A stretch of 64,000 nucleotides of DNA from positions 147,377,927 through 147,441,926 of the forward strand of contig OZ020267.1 in NCBI GenBank assembly GCA_963971225.1. The letters are read 5' to 3'. Each line of letters starts with the position of its first letter. Positions within the stretch are counted from its first letter, which is position 1. The DNA is from Melieria omissa. Its lineage: Eukaryota > Arthropoda > Insecta > Diptera > Ulidiidae. Below, piece by piece: positions 1-11,010 of this stretch. Made by a program: the position numbers and the translations under genes. The notes beneath the pieces were generated by a model. The model searched no databases. It saw only the letters and a list, made by a program, of their open reading frames with translations, and had not been told where the DNA came from.

Positions 1-2621
1 CTGTCAGCTGGTGGCGCTCAACTTTCAAACGCTCGACCTGGCCATGCAGCTGAATTTGGGCATTTTCGAGTACAATGACCGCTGCGGCTATTTGCTGAAG
101 CCGGAGTTCATGCGTCGCACTGATCGACGCCTGGATCCGTTTGCAGAGAGCACGGTGCGTCTGGGTCAGGCAGCTCCTCGGCTGCTGCACATAAATTCAT
201 TGTTGTTGTGTCACTTGCAGGTCGACGGCATCATTGCGGGCACTGTGTCCATCACTGTGCTGTCCGGGCAGTTTCTCACCGACAAGCGCGTGGGCACTTA
301 TGTGGAGGTGGACATGTTCGGGCTGCCCGCGGATACGGTGCGCAAGAAATTTCGCACGAAAATCGTTGCCAACAACGGCATGAATCCGGTGTTCGACGAG
401 GAGCCGTTCGTCTTCAAAAAGGCAAGTTGCAAGTTACAACAACAAACACAAATTATTATTAATGTTGGATTTATGTTAAATTTTTGCAGGTAGTTTTGCC
501 TGAACTGGCCAGCATACGCATTGCTGCCTATGAGGAGAGCGGCCGGTTTATTGGGCATCGCGTGCTGCCCGTCATTGGGCTGTGTCCCGGCTTTCGACAT
601 GTGAACCTGCGCACGGAGGTCGGTCAGCCCATAACGCTGGCATCGCTGTTTCTGTGCATTGTTGTCAAGGACTATGTGCCGGACGATTTGTCGAACTTTG
701 CCGAAGCGCTGGCCAATCCCATCAAGTATCAGAGCGAACTGGAGAAGCGCGACAAGCAGCTGGCGGTGCTGACCGAGGACACGGAGCCCATACCGGCCGA
801 GGAGGACATAACAAATTCATGTGAGTTGTACTGGAGTTGAACTGTAAAGAATTGGCCTTAGAAAATGTATCCTAATTATTCGAATAGCATTGGTATTCTA
901 GGGTTAAGGTCATTAGAAAATTCGGAAAGAAAAACATAAAAAATCTTTACTCAGCAGTGAAATTTGAATGAATAAATAAGTAGTGAAATTATTAGGTTTG
1001 CAGGAATATTAAAAAAAACAAAATTCAAAAATAATAAATTTAATTAATTCATTCATTTTAAATATTAAATTTTTAATTAATTACCTAGATTAAATTAATT
1101 CAATTTTAATTAATTAAATTAGATTAAAATTAATTAAATTTTAATTAATGAAATTTTAATTTATTTAATTAGATTAAATTAATTAAGTTTTAATTAATTA
1201 GATTTTAATTAATAAATTATTTAATTAATTACATTTATTTATAATTAATATTCAATTTAATTAATTAATTAAGTAATTAATTATTTAAATTGAATATTAA
1301 TTAATTTAATTGTAATTAATTATTTAAATTGAATATTAATTAATTTGATTGTAATTAATTAATATTCCATTTAATTAATTAATTAAGTAATTAATTATTT
1401 AAATTGAATATTAATTAATTTAAATGTAATTAATTCATTAATTAATTAATTAAAATCTAATTAATTAAAACTTAATTAATTTAATCTAATTAAATAAATA
1501 AATTAATTAATTAATTAATTAAGTAATTAATTATTTAATTACTTCAAAGCATTATTTAGTTCAATAATTCATTAAACGATTACTTTTCAAGAATAATTTT
1601 CCCTATTGCCGGTAACTTGTTTTGTAAAAAAATATAGAATTATTAAATTAAAAGCTTTATTTACTTGAATGAATCATTTAACGATTATTTTTCAAAAATT
1701 TGTATTGCTGTTGCCTGCAACTTGTTATTTCAAAAAGAAGAATTATTAGATTAAAACTGTAAAAAATATAAAATTATTTTATTGAAAAAATATAGAATTA
1801 GTAAATTAAATACGTACAAAATACAAAATTATTTAAGTGAAAGCTTTATTAAGTTTAATTTTTCATTTAACGATTATTTTTTCAAAAATATTTTTTTATG
1901 TTGCCTGCAACTTGTTATGTAAAAATTATTGAATTATTTAATTTAAAGTGCCAAAAATAGAAATTTATTGAATTATTTAATTGAAAGCCTTATTTAGTTG
2001 AATGATTAATTTAACAATTACTTTTCAAAAATATTTTTTTGCTGTTTCCTGCAACTTTTTATGAAAAATTATAGAATTATTTAATTTAAAGTGCAAAAAA
2101 TAGAAAATTATTTTAATTGAAAGCTTTATTAAGTTTAATGATTCATTTAACGATTATTAAAAAAAAAAAAATTTTTCGAAATATTTTAAACATTTTTGGA
2201 ATTATTTAATTAAAAGCATTATTTAGTTCAATAATTCTTTCAACGATTGATTTTTAAGAATATTTTTCCCTGTTGAATGCAACTTGTTATGCAAACATTA
2301 TTTAATTATTTAATTATAAGCATTATTTAATTGAATGATTAATTAAACAATTCTAATTCATATTTCATAGTTTCAAATTAGTTTATTTTTATTGATTTTT
2401 ATGACTTTTTCTAGCTTATCTTTAATGTATTTCTTTTCATTAAGTTAAGCACATTTATTTCTCTCTGTTTCTATTTTCTTAATTTTATTCTTTTTGCCTT
2501 TTTTTAATTTTATATTTTCCACACACTCTCTCGGTTGCTGGACACTGACCCCAAAAACAATTCGTCTACTCCAAACTTAAAATACAAATACAACAAACAC
2601 ACACATGCACACAAAAACACA

Positions 2622-2658
<37 letters not shown>

Positions 2659-4179
2659 GCACTGCCCAAAATCGCACTTGCACCGTCCATTGAACTTGAC
2701 CAACCAAAGTCGTTTTCGTTCAAGTAGGTGGCCAGAAGAAGGAGCTGCGCCCCGTCGAGTCCACCACCATCAGTCCGAAGCATCGTGCCAGCATCTCCGC
2801 AGCCGCAACGATGAGCGTCGAGGTGCCCGCGGGCACCGATCAGGACACCGCCGACAGTGCGTCGGCCGGCGTGCAGAGCATCACGCACCAGCACTCGCTC
2901 GATCAGTCGGTGCAGACGTCCATACGGCAGGTGGAGTCGTCGCAGTTCGACGTGGATCTGGTCATTGCCGAGCCGCTGGACAAGCTGCTCGACCACAAGC
3001 TGGTGCGCGAGAAGCGCGCCGAGATGGAGAAGAAGCTCGAGACGCTGCGCAAGAAGCACGACAAGGAGAAGATCAAGATTGCCGTGCAGAAGCTGAGCCC
3101 CATGGACGGCAACAAGAAGCCCATGTTCAACATTGCCAACAAGCTGGTGAAGCGGCTGAGCACCAAGAGTCTGTAAGTGTGCCCAGCCCCGCCCACACGC
3201 ACACGGCGCGCGCGTGCACTGGCGTTAACTTTAAAAGCAGCAATTGTCTCTCCCCCAGCGATCCGGGCATCGAGGTGCCGCCCTGTCTGCAGGACGTGGG
3301 CGATAGCAGCGAGGAGAGCAGCGGCGGCGGCGGCGGTGCAGCGGCGGGCGATGGCGCGCCCGACAGCCCGTCGCTGACGACGCGCTCGCAGCACGAGCGG
3401 CTGTTGATGTCGTGTCGCGAGTACGCGGCACAGCATCGCGACATACAGAAGAAGTACCACGACATCATCTACACGCTGGCCGAGAAGGTGATGAAGAACT
3501 CGCACTCGAACCAGATGAAGCAGCTGCGCGCCTCGCTGGACCGGGTCAACAGCGAAGTGATGCATCAGTTGGAGGAGGCGCGGCGCAGCGAGGTGAAGAA
3601 TCTGTCGTCGGTGCATCGCAATCGCGACGAGCTGGAGCGGTGAGTGTGCAACGTGTCGCGACTGTTTGGCTCTCAACGTTAACTGTTCTGTTCTTTGCAT
3701 TGGGACAGCATGAAGCGCGAGGTGGCCAGCTCGGTGGTGGAACGTGGTGTGGCCGAACGCGTGCGACTGAAGCAGACCTACGACAAACGCACCGACGAGC
3801 TGCAGAAGCAACACGATGCCGTACGCAATGCGCTGGCCGAGCATCGCACCAGGGTAAGGTTTTCGTTGAAGCATTAGGGTGCGTTCACATTTTGTATTAA
3901 TTATGTAAATTAACTCAGGCACGTTATATACTCGAAAAGGACGCCGAATCTCGAACCTGTGTGGCTAGCAACGGATTTCTGGTGCTCTTCCATGGCAGCG
4001 CCGCCGCTGGCTCTGCCACTGCCTCCACCTCGGGCACAAGCAATAATCTCACACTGACACTGGACAGCGGCGCCAGTTCCATCTCACCGGCGCGCTCCAC
4101 GCACAGCATTGGCAACAGCAGTGCCGGCGGCGGTGGTGGCGGCGGCACTGCCACCTTCTCGCTGAAGCTGGGCACGTAA
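1..4179 (+). CDS. norpA: norpA, phosphatidylinositol-specific phospholipase C-beta (3' portion; 5' end outside window)
   Basis: PLC-beta hydrolyses PIP2 to diacylglycerol and IP3 downstream of Gq; in flies norpA is the photoreceptor enzyme of phototransduction. I read seven exons: 2-154, 221-421, 490-820, 2710-3172, 3241-3639, 3709-3853 and 3919-4179. They join in frame into 650 residues plus TAA at 4177. Residues 1-50 ([18 protein letters not shown], then LLKPEFMRR) are the end of the catalytic Y half. Residues 52-180 are the C2 domain ([32 protein letters not shown]). The rest is the charged helical C-terminal extension that binds and activates Gq ([21 protein letters not shown], later [20 protein letters not shown]). 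A low-complexity Ser/Gly/Ala insert lies near 3310-3350. The assignment to norpA rather than the other fly PLC-beta (Plc21C) rests on remembered near-identity over the C2 and C-terminal blocks. Intron 2 starts with GC. The last exon ends -LKLGT. Exon edges follow from splice consensus and phase. Confidence 0.95.
422..489 (+). other. norpA: GC-AG intron of norpA
   Basis: The reading ...FVFKK joins VVLPEL only if the intron begins at the GC of AAG|GCAAGT (422) and ends at TTTTTGCAG (489). The nearest GT (426) would add four bases and break the frame. The donor matches the consensus of the rare GC-AG class. Confidence 0.85.
1046..1545. repeat. TTAATTAA-rich low-complexity block
   Basis: About 500 bp made almost only of TAATTAA, TTTAATTAA and ATTGAATATTAATTAATTT, with several near-repeats of a 60-70 bp phrase (for example TTATTTAAATTGAATATTAA at about 1280, 1320 and 1396). 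It lies within the large norpA intron. Confidence 0.8.
1555..2345. repeat. norpA: Degenerate tandem array in the norpA intron
   Basis: A phrase (CATTTAACGATTA, then TTTTCAAAAATAT, then TGCAACTTGTTATG, then GAATTATTTAATT) recurs about five times, with the GCAACTTGTTAT anchor near 1611, 1717, 1907, 2051 and 2279. The spacing is irregular (about 100-230 bp), so this is an old, eroded array. Confidence 0.65.
2624..2656. repeat. (CA)n microsatellite
   Basis: An uninterrupted CA run of about 16 repeats, preceded by imperfect CA-rich sequence from 2590. It lies 54 bp upstream of the norpA exon at 2710. Confidence 0.95.
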
Positions 4180-7100
4180 TGGACGCGCGCTCACTGCGGC
4201 CATTCAAATAAATAATTCTAACAGTATTTCAGATATGGAAAATGCGAAAAAATAGAAAATCAGCCATAAGAGAATAAGTATGAAAAAAAATTGAAAACAA
4301 AAACTAAATGAAGTAACTTTTTAAGTGTGAACAAGTTGTAGGATTAGTGTGAAAATTGGAAAAAAAACAACAAAAATTATAGGCATGAATTAGTTGTAAC
4401 TGTTAATCAATGCATTGTCTGACTAATTGATTGCATAACTGATGAGTTAAGTGAATAAGTTGAATAATTGAATGATAAACATACATATAATGAAAATATG
4501 AAAATACGATATATTAATTGATTATTTTAATTATTGACTTATTAGTTCATAATTAAGTAAACCACTCATTAATCGATTGGCTGTTAAAGCAGCAGGGTAA
4601 CTATTTGAATAATAAGTGAATTATTAATGAATTGATTGACTAGTCAGCAAGTTATTAACTAGTTTATGAATATATTAGGTGCTTAATTTAATAAAGGAGA
4701 AGTTAACTAATTGATTGGTTGTTCACGAATGAGTTTATAAAAATTATGAATTCAATAATTGATAATTCATGCACTTGGTTGATTAATTGATGAATCAGTT
4801 ATTTTACTGGTTTTATTTGTTAGTGAAATTGAATAACTAATCAATGAAGTTTGTTAATTAAATTTAAAATTAATTAATATTAATTCAGTTAATATTTTAC
4901 TGAACTAATTTAATTATTTTTTTAGTAATTAATTAGTTGAATAATTGAATTAATTGAATATTAATTAAATAATTAATAATTGAATTAATTAATTGAATAA
5001 TTTTAATTAATTAATTAATTTTAATTAATTTTAATTTTAATTAATTACTCAATTTCACTAATAAATAAATTAACTATCTCATAAATAATAAACTAATTGA
5101 TTTATGAAAGAATCATTTAAATAATCAATCAATTAATTTAGTTCACTAATTTAGTTCACCTAATTCAGTGAAATATTAATTAGTTATGTAAATATTTCAC
5201 TGAAGTAAGTTTTACATTAACTTAATTAATTGATAAGTTATTTAATTTCAATTCAACTCAGTGAAATATTATTTAATTACGTTAATATTTAGCTGAATTA
5301 TGTTATAAATTAACTAAAATAATTTTTGTATTATTTAATTTCAATAAATAAATTAATTAAAAATAATATATTAGTTCATTAATTGAACAATGAACTGAAT
5401 AACTTATCAATTATTTTCGTTTATTTAATTCTCAACTCAGTTAAATATTGACGTAATTTATTATTTTGTTAATAAATCGAACAATGAACTGAATAAATTA
5501 TCAATTAATTTAGTTAATTTAACTCTCAACTCAGTTAAATATTCACTTTATTAATCAATGTTTTACTAAATTAATCAGTAAATAAACTGAATTCATTTAA
5601 TCATGTTTTTAATTTAATTAAAAAATTAATTAAAGCAAAATTCTTTATTTATTTACTTAAAATAATAAATTCAGTTTATTTATTAACAAATTAAATTTGT
5701 AAATGATATCGTTAAACCAATTTAATGATTAACTAATTGATTAACCAAATTACGTTATTAATTATCTGAATTAAAATGTTAAAACGTAGTGTAACTTATT
5801 AAATTTGAAATAAATTTAAGTCTTTTGGTTAATTCATCAACTTCAAAAGTAGTTTTATAGTTAATTGGTTGACTAATTGATTATAAAACTGACCATACGA
5901 TTGCTAAATTTTTTATAAATATGCATTCAAATATTTTCGTATGATAATTCAATTAAAGAAAAATTTGTATTTTTATTATTTTCAACTACTTTTCCATATA
6001 AAAAAAATTGTAGCACCAAGAAAACTGATTATTGTAGCGAAATCGTGGGCGGCATTTGAGCTCAAGGTCGATTAAAAAAAAGCATTAATTTTTAAAAATC
6101 TAGGAAATGTAATTGAAAAAGTAAAAGGTCGCTTTGAATGGAATGAACAACAAGAACACTGAAGTGCGGCAAACCGCGAATTTGTCTGAATTCAGATCTT
6201 AAATCCTTTTCTACTTAAATTCCTTGCTGACCATAATTTACAATACTTACTAGAATATATTTATCGAATCAATTCTCTCTCTCTCTCCAAGTTCCTTCTG
6301 AGCATAATCTTTTAAAATACAATCATTGAATTAACCCCAACCCTGTGCGTCTCTCTGTTGCCTCTCCAGTTGCCATCTGTGACCTAAACTTTGGGTTAAT
6401 GCTCACGACTGACCTTCTCGATTGAGCTCACCGTGACTTTGAATGCCAACAAGAGATCCAAAATGCATGAATAAAAATACTATTGAATATGTATTTCTAT
6501 AGCAAAAATGTTTGCAAAAACATAAAATAAATTACAATTCAATAAATTTATAAAGCAAAAGGAATTTTGGCAAAAGCCTATCAAGGGACATGGCCAATAA
6601 GCAGAGAGTAACACAAAATTTCCCTACAGCTGGCTGTAAAATTACTACTACTTCATATTTTCTATTTTTATTTGATCTTTTGTGAATTCAGTTTGCGTAT
6701 GGAAGATGGCATTTTGAAGCACATAAAGTTCATTTCTGCATGGAAAACAGTTTAAGTCTGAAGCTACTTTCAGACTATTTGTGGTTCTTTGTTCAATTCA
6801 GGTATGAACAAATTGTGTTTTGAAACAGAGAATAAAAAAACATAAAGAAATAAAAAAAAGAGAACAAGAAAAAAAAGAAAATTGCAATAAAATAAAAATA
6901 AAATAAAAATAATAAGCTGCATGTGAAGTACATTTAAACGGTTAGCTTTACTTTAAAATTTTACAAAACAAATCTAAAGCAAAAGAATGAGAAATAGAAA
7001 AATAAGCTAATATAAAACAATTAAATGCCCTGTGGTAAAATTCTCCTAGCAACATCAACATTACTTAAATTTACTTAATTTATTGGTAAGCAATCGCTGA

Positions 7101-7430
7101 CTATGCGCCAACTGAGAATTGCTGACAGCAGTTGACAGCATTTTGGCTACGTTTATTCTCATCTCCACTGTTATGCTCGGCACATCTGTTGGCCTATTTG
7201 AAAGATGTGTTTTTAATCTGCTAATTGTTATAGTTTCATTAGTTAGTTAGTTGATTACTTAGTTGTTGTTTAGTTTAGATGTTAATTAGATTTTCTATAA
7301 AAAAAAATAACTCTGTGCAAGAGCAAAGAATATTTTCTGAAACTGAGAATTCCTATGAAGTGTTTGAGCATGTTGAGGGCCATTTTTAGAGTTTTGTGCT
7401 TTCAGTTGATTAACACTCAGTTTTCAGACT
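4180..7430. other. AT-rich spacer downstream of norpA
   Basis: No coding region is visible. AATAAA at 4207-4212, 28 bp after the stop codon, could serve the norpA mRNA, but such hexamers are frequent here by chance. The stretch 4850-5640 is TTAATTAA-rich with loosely repeated phrases (CTCAACTCAGTTAAATATT near 5432 and 5523). The remainder to 7430 shows nothing I recognise. Confidence 0.6.
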
Positions 7431-7612
7431 ACTTAGTACTTTACTGAGAACTTTTAGTACTACACTAAGTACTTTTCGTTCTACACTGAGTATTTTAAGT
7501 GCTATACTGAGTACCTTTAGTACTACACTGAGTACTTTTTAGTATAGTACGGAGTACTTTTAGTACTATACTGAGTACGTTTAGTACTATACTGAGAATT
7601 TTTAGTACTATA
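7431..7612. repeat. Minisatellite of about 26 bp, about seven units
   Basis: Units of the form ACTGAGTACTTTTAGTACTA repeat with small changes from 7431 to 7612. Each unit contains the partly palindromic AGTACT. Confidence 0.8.
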
Positions 7613-9475
7613 AATTTACACCACAATGTTGTCTGCTTTTAGGACAAGTTGTTGCTCATCAGTGTACGAGTTGTTTCACTATTTCAGCTACTTCTATAGA
7701 AACCTATATATTACTATTTTCTAGATTGCCACAAATTCGTTTGTACTCTTTTTCTTCTGTCTGTCTCTTCTTGTTACATAAAAGACTACTTCTATTGATA
7801 ACCTTAACTACTAGTTTCTAAACCCTTGAAAACTCCTATTCTTGAAACTTCTGTTAATTTGGGGATACTATCTACTAAATACTAAATACCTTTTATTGTC
7901 CAAGCTACTATGGTTTTTGCACTACTATTCTCTAATTTCTTACTCCTTATACTAGTGGTACTGTCCAGACTACTTTTTTTCCTGCTACTACTATTCCTTA
8001 CACTAATACTTTTTTCCTGTTACTGCATACATTTAAATCTACTACCACTTTTTACCCTCTACACTCTACTTAGACTTAGACTTAGACCAAAGAAGAATCT
8101 CTCTTTAAAGACATAAAAAAGCTTTAGAAAATTAAACTTTAAGGGTTGCTTCAATAAAATAAAATTGGAAAATATAAACCCCCTAAAGACCTAAGTGTCA
8201 TAGAAACCCTGAAGCACACTTGATTCTTCTGTTGTGCTAAATTTAGAACTCGTCTTACGTGTCCGAAGATCCCGTGTTGGGTTGAATGAGATCTCTAAGT
8301 ATGATATCAAGTCACTGTTCCTATTCCGATCACTACTACACCAACTCTTAGCGTCAAGGAACCCCAAGTGATACCCCTAGAGACCCAACTCGGCTAACCA
8401 TCTAAACCAAACCTAACCTACTCGTAAGACTCGAAAATAGATACCAACATTAATCAAAAACTCACAGCCCCACTGCCCAAACACTTCTTCAAGAATTTAT
8501 TAACTCTACTTCATCTCACTTGCACAGTGTCAGTAAGCGTTTTAATTTGCTATTCAATTAATCAAGTTTTAATATAACTTCGACCTGCTTCCTTTCTACC
8601 CACACTGCTTCCAATGGTTGTAAAATAAGCATTAACACTCAAACTCAATGAGTATTACTAGTCTTGCATACACGAAGCAGAATCTCCCATACGCTCCTCA
8701 AATGCTACAAATGCTCTACTTCAGCACAACTTTGTATATAATAATGTGTGTGTGTGTATGTGTGTGCATATTTTTTTATTGTATTTTAGCAATGTTTATA
8801 CTTATGAATACCAACAACAACACCACTATTGCTATCACCACTACTTAATGCCACCATTTCTGCTATGCTCCCCACTTACTTTTTATACACATTTGCATTT
8901 AGTACTCAAGCCCAACACTTTTGGCCTCAACTGTAGCTCGAGGCTTGTGTTGAACAAATTTTCATTTCATTCATGTTTTAATGATTAATGTTTTTTTGTT
9001 TTGTGGCAGCTAACTAAGTTTCAGTTTTATATTTTTGGTTTTTGCAACGTCTTTTCTCTTTCTCTCGCTACTTAATAGTTGTTGTTGTAATTCATTAATT
9101 TGTATCAAATCGTAGCTAAGGCCAAGCAATCAGTGCGGATATTATTAGTTCTACTTATTCTTAGTTATCTTATAGTTTTACAACAACAAAACACTTTGTA
9201 TTCAAATTTCAATATATTTAAATAATTGATGAATGTTTTTTTCGAATGACATTAGTTTAAAATCGATTTGATTTGTATGGAATTGGATTAAATTGAATTG
9301 AATGTGATTTAATTTCGATTTAGATTTATTTCTAGTTGAATAGTTGAACATAATAATTTATTTTCTAATTTATTTGTGTGCGCTTTGTTTTTTGTTATTT
9401 AAAAATTATGACCAATAAATGAAAAATTCCTAAATGTTTAAACTAGAAAAAATATTAAGATTTGAGTCTGTGGTT
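7613..9475. other. Non-coding spacer
   Basis: AT-rich and stop-rich, with a short TG run at 8743-8767. The open frames here are low complexity (for example Leu/Phe-rich at 7910-8116) and carry no recognisable domain. Confidence 0.55.
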
Positions 9476-9479
9476 TTCT

Positions 9480-11010
9480 TTAGTTTGTTTCTTGTCAAAA
9501 ACTTAAAAATATTTAATTTTTAATTTGTCTCTGTTTTTATTTTGTGTCTTGTTCAATAAAGCAAATTCTTAATATTTTTAACGTGAAAATTGAAGACAAA
9601 ATTATAAAATATTTAGTAAAAAATTATTTAAATATTTAATTAAATTTTTAAATTTGTTCCTATCTGTGTTTCTTTTTCAATAAAGCAAATTCTTAATTTT
9701 TTTAACTTGAAAATTGAAGAAAAAATTATTTAAAATTATTTATTAAAAAAAAATAAAAAATAAAAATAAAAAATTATTAACTTATTTAATTAAAATGTTT
9801 TAATTTGTTTCTGTCTTTATTTTGTTTCTTGTTCAATAAAGCAAATTCTTAATTTTTTAACTTGAAAATTTAAAAAATTTAAAAAGAAAACATTACAAAA
9901 AAATTTAATAAAAATAAATAAAAAATTTAAATTAATAAAATACTTAATTAAATTTTTAAATTTGTTTCTATCTTTGTTTCTTGTTCAATAAAGTAAATTC
10001 TTGATTTGTTTAACTTGATAATTGAAGAAAAACAATTTTTAAATATTTATTAAAAAATATAAAAAATAAAAATTAATAAAATATAATTTAATTTTTTAAA
10101 TTTTTTTCCTATCTGTTTCTTTTTCAATAAAGCAAATTGTTAATTTTTAAACTTGAAAATTAAAAAAAAAAATTTTTAATATTTATTAAAAAAAACAAAA
10201 ATTAAAAAATTATTTAATTATTTAATTAACTTTTTAAATTTGTTTCTGTCTTGACTTAGTTTCATGTTCAATAAAGCAAATTCCTTATTTTCTCAACTTA
10301 AAAATTTGAACTTGAAAATTGAAGAAAAAATTATAAAAAATATTTAATAAAAAAAAATAAAAATTAATAAAATACTTAATTATATTTTTTAATTTGTTTC
10401 TATCTTTGTTTCTTGTTCAATCAAGTAAATTCTTAATTTTTTCAACTTGAAAATTTAAGAAAACATTATGAAAATATTTATTAAAAAAAATAAAAATTAA
10501 TAAAATATTTTAATAAATTTTTTAATTAGTTTCTATCTTTATTTTATTTCTTGTTCAATAAAGCGAATTTTTAATTTTGTGGACTTGAAAATTGAAGACA
10601 AAGTTATGAAAATATTTAATAAAAAAAAGAAAAAATAAAAATTAATAAAATACTTAATTAAATTTTTAAATATTTTTTTCTCTTTATTTTGTTTCTTTTT
10701 CAATAAAGCAAATTCTTAATTTTTTTAAGTTGAAAATTGAAGAAAAAATTATGAAAATATTTATTAAAAAAAATAAAAAAAAAATTAATAAAACACTTAA
10801 TTAAATTTTTAAATTTGTTTCTGTCTTTATTTTGTTTCTTGTTCAATAAAGCAAATTCTTAATTTTTTTAACTTGAAAATTAAAAAAATTTAAAAGAAAA
10901 AATTATAAAAAAATTTAATAAAAAATTAATAAAATCTTTAATTAAATTTTTAAACTTTTTTCTATCTGTGTGTCTTTTTCAATAAAGCAAATTCTTAGTT
11001 TTGTGAACTT
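9480..11010. repeat. 143 bp satellite, eleven units
   Basis: The anchor TTCAATAAAGCAAATTCTTA recurs at 9552, 9676, 9832, 9983, 10123, 10267, 10416 (ATCAAG variant), 10553, 10699, 10842 and 10979, a mean spacing of 143 bp. Each unit continues with a TTAACTTGAAAATTGAAGAA phrase and an A-rich stretch, then TTTGTTTCTATCTTTG. Nearly every unit carries AATAAA on the plus strand. Confidence 0.9.

Larger units (their letters stand above)
821..2709 (+). other. norpA: Large norpA intron filled with AT-rich repeats
   Basis: Donor GTGAGT at 821; acceptor CAACCAAAG ending at 2709. The split codon T|TC gives [12 protein letters not shown]. At 1889 bp it dwarfs the other five introns (65-69 bp). It contains a TTAATTAA-rich block, a degenerate array and a CA microsatellite, and I see no additional exon in it. 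Confidence 0.85.

Noticed and set aside
2678..3643. 321-codon open frame overlapping norpA
   Set aside because: Wrong frame; the spliced norpA frame through the same DNA is conserved and in phase at every junction.
2903..3922. Antisense 339-codon open frame
   Set aside because: Shadow of GC-rich norpA exons; it crosses introns without splice logic.
8648..8988. Short frames near a TG run
   Set aside because: Low complexity; the Cys-Val repeats come from the TG microsatellite.
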